From Artocarpus heterophyllus (lineage: Eukaryota; Streptophyta; Magnoliopsida; Rosales; Moraceae), in the NCBI GenBank assembly GCA_025403435.1, contig CM046340.1:13894091-13958090 (forward strand): a stretch of 64,000 nt of DNA, in the 5' to 3' direction. Positions within the stretch are counted from its first letter, which is position 1, and each line of letters opens with the position of its first letter. The position numbers and the translations under genes are program-made. The notes below the pieces were generated by a model. The model was not told the origin of the DNA and ran no database searches. It was given only the letters and a program-made list of their open reading frames with translations. Below are positions 60,691 through 64,000 of this stretch, in pieces.

Positions 60691-62344
60691 TAAGCTTAAA
60701 TATTGTGAAAATCCTTAAGCTTTTGTGTTATTTTGATGTTTTCGGTGTTATTTATAGAAAATTATTAATATGGAGACTAAGGGAAGTTTGGGCATAAAAA
60801 ATAGGACTTTGGAAAGCATTTTTAGGAGCATCTCCCTTGTCCACGTGCCAGCCCAGCCTTTGGCACTGCCCGCACGTGTTTGGGAGGCCTCCACCTGAAA
60901 CCTATGCACGCACGCAGCTGAGTGCATTGCCCGCTGAGCTGTATATTGGGGTCAAAAAGAGAGTGAAAATTTGAATTTAAACTTGGCTTCAAATAAACAC
61001 TCACACGTATGAAAAAAAATTGGCGAAAGCCTCCATAGCCACGGTTCGATCATTGCTTCAAAAAATGGCTACAGCGTCAATCCTCATAGCAGGAATCCCA
61101 TCCATAGAACGCTGCATGTTTGGTTGCCCCCCACAATCTCCGGCCATGCATAGTCTCTTGCAGTGTGGACCAATGAAGCTCCATGCTCCCTCGTGCCTTA
61201 GCAAATGTCGGTGCAGCCACATCACCTATTCTGTCCAGTTGATCCCCAACCCAACTCTTTCTGAACTACTTAATGTCACATGTAGAGCTCATTAAGTCCC
61301 ATTGCACATTGTTCATCCTCTCTAATTGTGGGATCAAATAGAAGAAAAAAAATGAATTTTTAGAGCTGATTGAAAAGGGAAGAAAGCACAGTGGTCGAGG
61401 AAGGGTGAAGAACCCTATTCTTGGGTTTTGAAGGCTGATTCCAAAGCCAAAAAAAAGAAATAAATATTTAGTTTAGTTTAGTTTAGTTTAGTTTAGGATT
61501 TATATTTAGTTTTAGATTAGCTATTCTAGTTTTCAATAAATCATCATGGGAGATACATTTGGAGATCAATAAGTATAAGAAGAGAAGAAAACGAAGAGCT
61601 TGAAGAATGTGATAGCCCCAAATTGGGTTTTTTCATTCCTATTCTCTTCTTTTTATTTTTGTGATATGTAAATGTTGAACCCTTAATATTCATTTGTTTA
61701 ATGTTAGTTATGGAGTAGTTACTTTTCTAGAGCTTTGATTTTGCCTTATTTTAAAATGTTGATCTATTTTTAGTACTTTTTGATAGTTTATTTGTGTTAT
61801 CTTACTTTTAATGCTTCTAGTTTACTTGGTCAATAAATTAGACAATTTTAGTGTGTGGGGTTTGACACTCAAGAAAGGGAAATTCCATGTATGGCTTGTG
61901 GAAACGCAACCTAGATGACTATAAGATTGGAAGATTTATAGTTTCTTTGTAGTTATTAAAAGAACTAAAGATTAATAAATGTTTAATTACTTGGTCCTTG
62001 ATAGGGATATTGAAATTAGGTTTTTAACCGTATCATCCAATTTAATGCTTGGGAGAGGTAAGTGGGTTATTAAAAAGGTTCTCGACTAATTAATCATGAG
62101 ATTCACTTAATAGTAAAATTAACGTGGATTCAATATGGTGAAATTTATGCTATACTAATATTAATTATTTGTTTTCGTTATTTAGTTTCTTTTGCTTAAT
62201 TATTTTCATTAGTTTCTTTTATTCGTTTCTCTATTCGAACATCCAAATAATCTTAGATTCAATCAATTTTGATAATTAATGCAAATCGAATACAATCCTC
62301 GTGAGAACTATATATGTACTCCAGTACACTTTATTACTTGGGTT
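60691..62344. other. unassigned, probably retroelement-derived sequence
   Basis: A GC-richer patch at 60830-60950, a short AGTTT tandem at 61467-61496 and a T-rich leader-like region around 61610-61900 are seen. The 91-codon frame at 61020 has no known motif and I do not call it a gene. It may be an old LTR or untranslated region, but I cannot support a class. Confidence 0.35.
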
Positions 62345-64000
62345 TGTTGGAATAAAATACGAAACGTAGCGGAAGCAATGAATCATTGACAAACAAAATT
62401 TTAGGAATTTTACTAACCTTTTTGAAGACTATCAGAGTATCCTAGCTTTCCTTTTTGACACCACAATCTTTCAATCCAGGCCTCCACACCAATGGAAAGA
62501 CTAGTGGGCGTTAAACTACAAGAATAAATTTTTCTCACACTTTTCTGAATCTGCTATATACTCAACACATGAGATAGTAGACTTTTTTTTTTTCAGAGAA
62601 GAACTCTCAGTTTTTCTCTCTATGAAAGTTACATGAATGATAGATCTATATAGATAACTTTTATCTCTACTCTTTTTATATCTGAACAATTAGTTATTTT
62701 TTAATTAATTTTAAATTTAAAATAACCACCATATCATATATATGAGGAATGAATGTACTCTACATTCCTTCTTTTATTGTTATTCCTTCCTTTTTATTTT
62801 TTATTTTTTTAATCCAAATCAAGATTTGATTTATATATATATACACACACACGCTTAATTATGTTACGTTTTTTTTTTTTAATTTTTACTTAACGAATTA
62901 GTTGCTAACTGATTCAGTATATATATATATATATATATTAATATATATATATAAACGTAAATGTTTGTTTACGTAATGTGTATATATATATATATTAATA
63001 AATAATAAAATCTAATATATATATATTAAAAATCAAAAAATAAATCTCATTTATTTAAGAATAAAAAAATAATCAATTAATTTAATTAACTAATGCTCAA
63101 TTAAATGTGACAATATTTATTACATTACATTATGTGTCACAGAGAATATTTTTCTGTGTCACATTAATCACTCAAGTGTGAAATAATTAACTCAGAATTC
63201 AACAATTTTAAATTAAATATCTATAATTCATTCTATGCATAAATCCAATATAGTGTCACAGAGGTGGCATTGGGGACCTATGGACCTATAACTCAAGCTC
63301 TAATAAATTTGACAATTAATCAAACTCTTTAATTAATATGCCAAATTTATTAGTTTCAGTGTTACTCTACTAAAAACCTGAAACTGAACTCTTGATATTA
63401 TAGTAAAATTACTCAAAAAAAAGTTAGCAGTCCATTGATATAATCATTCCATATAAGTCTGTCCTTCATAAATAGTTCATAATAAGAGCTAGGTTCAATT
63501 TTCATTTACCTCTCTTATTATATCTTTATCCTTAAGTTCCAATAATTCTTTAATGAATAGTTAATTCATAATCTTATTATGAACGAGCGCTCTACTGTTC
63601 AAACCTCGAATTATCACTCAAGAGAACTATTTTTCTAACTTCCATAAGGAAGGAATGGATTCCATATCTATATAATATTATTTCCAGCTATTTATTATAT
63701 TATGTTTCCAAGATGCTAAGTTATGATCTATGCTTAGACAAATCTTACAAAGTAAGTTAAAAAACATAATATCATAAACAGGAGTCTAATAAATACTCAG
63801 GATTAAGAGTGTCAAATATATGATCATCATAGTGATAAATTTGAATACTCTATTTATAACGGATGATTATTAGAAATCTATAATTTATCTGGTCCAGTTC
63901 TATATAATCTCATTGTATAAAGTACCTCCAATCTAATGTCTCTACATTAATAGCCTGGATAATGACTCTTTCATTCTAAATAAGATTAGACCGTACTTGT
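62345..64000. other. possible LTR or non-coding element running off the window end
   Basis: Begins TGTTGGAATAAAATACG, an LTR-like start, and runs to the window edge without coding sequence. It contains (AT)n-rich stretches at 62822-63030. Its phrases ('ggacctatggacctataact', 'tctctacattaatagcctgg') feel like a non-coding plant retroelement family, but no end or PBS is visible. Confidence 0.3.

Noticed and set aside
60822..61295. Frames in the GC-richer patch (60 and 91 codons)
   Set aside because: No motifs, no start context or exon signals, and surrounding DNA is repeat-like.
1..64000. CRISPR arrays, rRNA or tRNA genes, bacterial operons
   Set aside because: None seen; repeats found are tandem duplications, LTRs, MITEs or microsatellites of plant type.

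Overview
The window is nuclear DNA of a flowering plant, most likely a eudicot. The evidence is AT-rich intergenic sequence, intron-containing genes with GT-AG borders, exons of a chloroplast ribosomal protein with a transit peptide, and a dense layer of plant-type LTR retrotransposons primed by initiator-Met tRNA. I cannot name the species. There are few real genes; most of the window is mobile DNA of different ages.

Layout: (1) 1-9 kb holds a frameshifted small gene (474-881, minus), a three-exon gene for a conserved plant-specific 179-residue protein (6399-7581, minus) with TATA box and leader, and small MITE-like repeats. (2) 9-14.3 kb is old repeat-like DNA holding a 2.2 kb solo LTR or LTR-type insertion (10719-12944) with a perfect 5 bp target duplication. 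(3) 14290-22587 is the most striking object: a very young 8.3 kb LTR retrotransposon on the minus strand with near-identical 1.95 kb LTRs, an ATGAC target duplication, PBS and PPT, but no gag-pol. Its 4.4 kb interior carries two intact, co-oriented non-retroviral ORFs: a diverged LONELY GUY (LOG)-family protein without introns, and a 133-residue basic, cysteine-rich protein that resembles the small nucleic-acid-binding proteins of carla-like plant RNA viruses. (4) 22.6-35.9 kb is AT-rich intergenic DNA with MITEs, a palindromic minisatellite and an 851 bp non-autonomous hAT element with GGCC-rich subterminal regions. (5) 35.9-55.2 kb is a chloroplast RPL15 pseudogene on the minus strand: its last exon, second exon and first exon are spread over 19 kb, the middle exons are missing, and the gaps hold Ty1/copia elements. 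One copia (37379-47094) contains another copia nested in the opposite orientation (38691-43702); a third (48663-55098) sits in intron 1. All are decayed, and many of their stop codons replace tryptophan codons. (6) 56.3-60.7 kb is the 5' part of a SIRE/Maximus-like copia lacking RT and RNase H. The rest is unassigned repeat-like DNA, with the possible start of another LTR at 62345.

The best candidate for an undescribed system is the cargo-bearing retrotransposon. It seems to be a Ty3/gypsy chromovirus (Tekay/Del-like) derivative that swapped its polyprotein for a virus-like RNA-binding protein and a cytokinin-enzyme-like protein, and so must be mobilised in trans. Function is inference; structure and intact ORFs are visible in the sequence.
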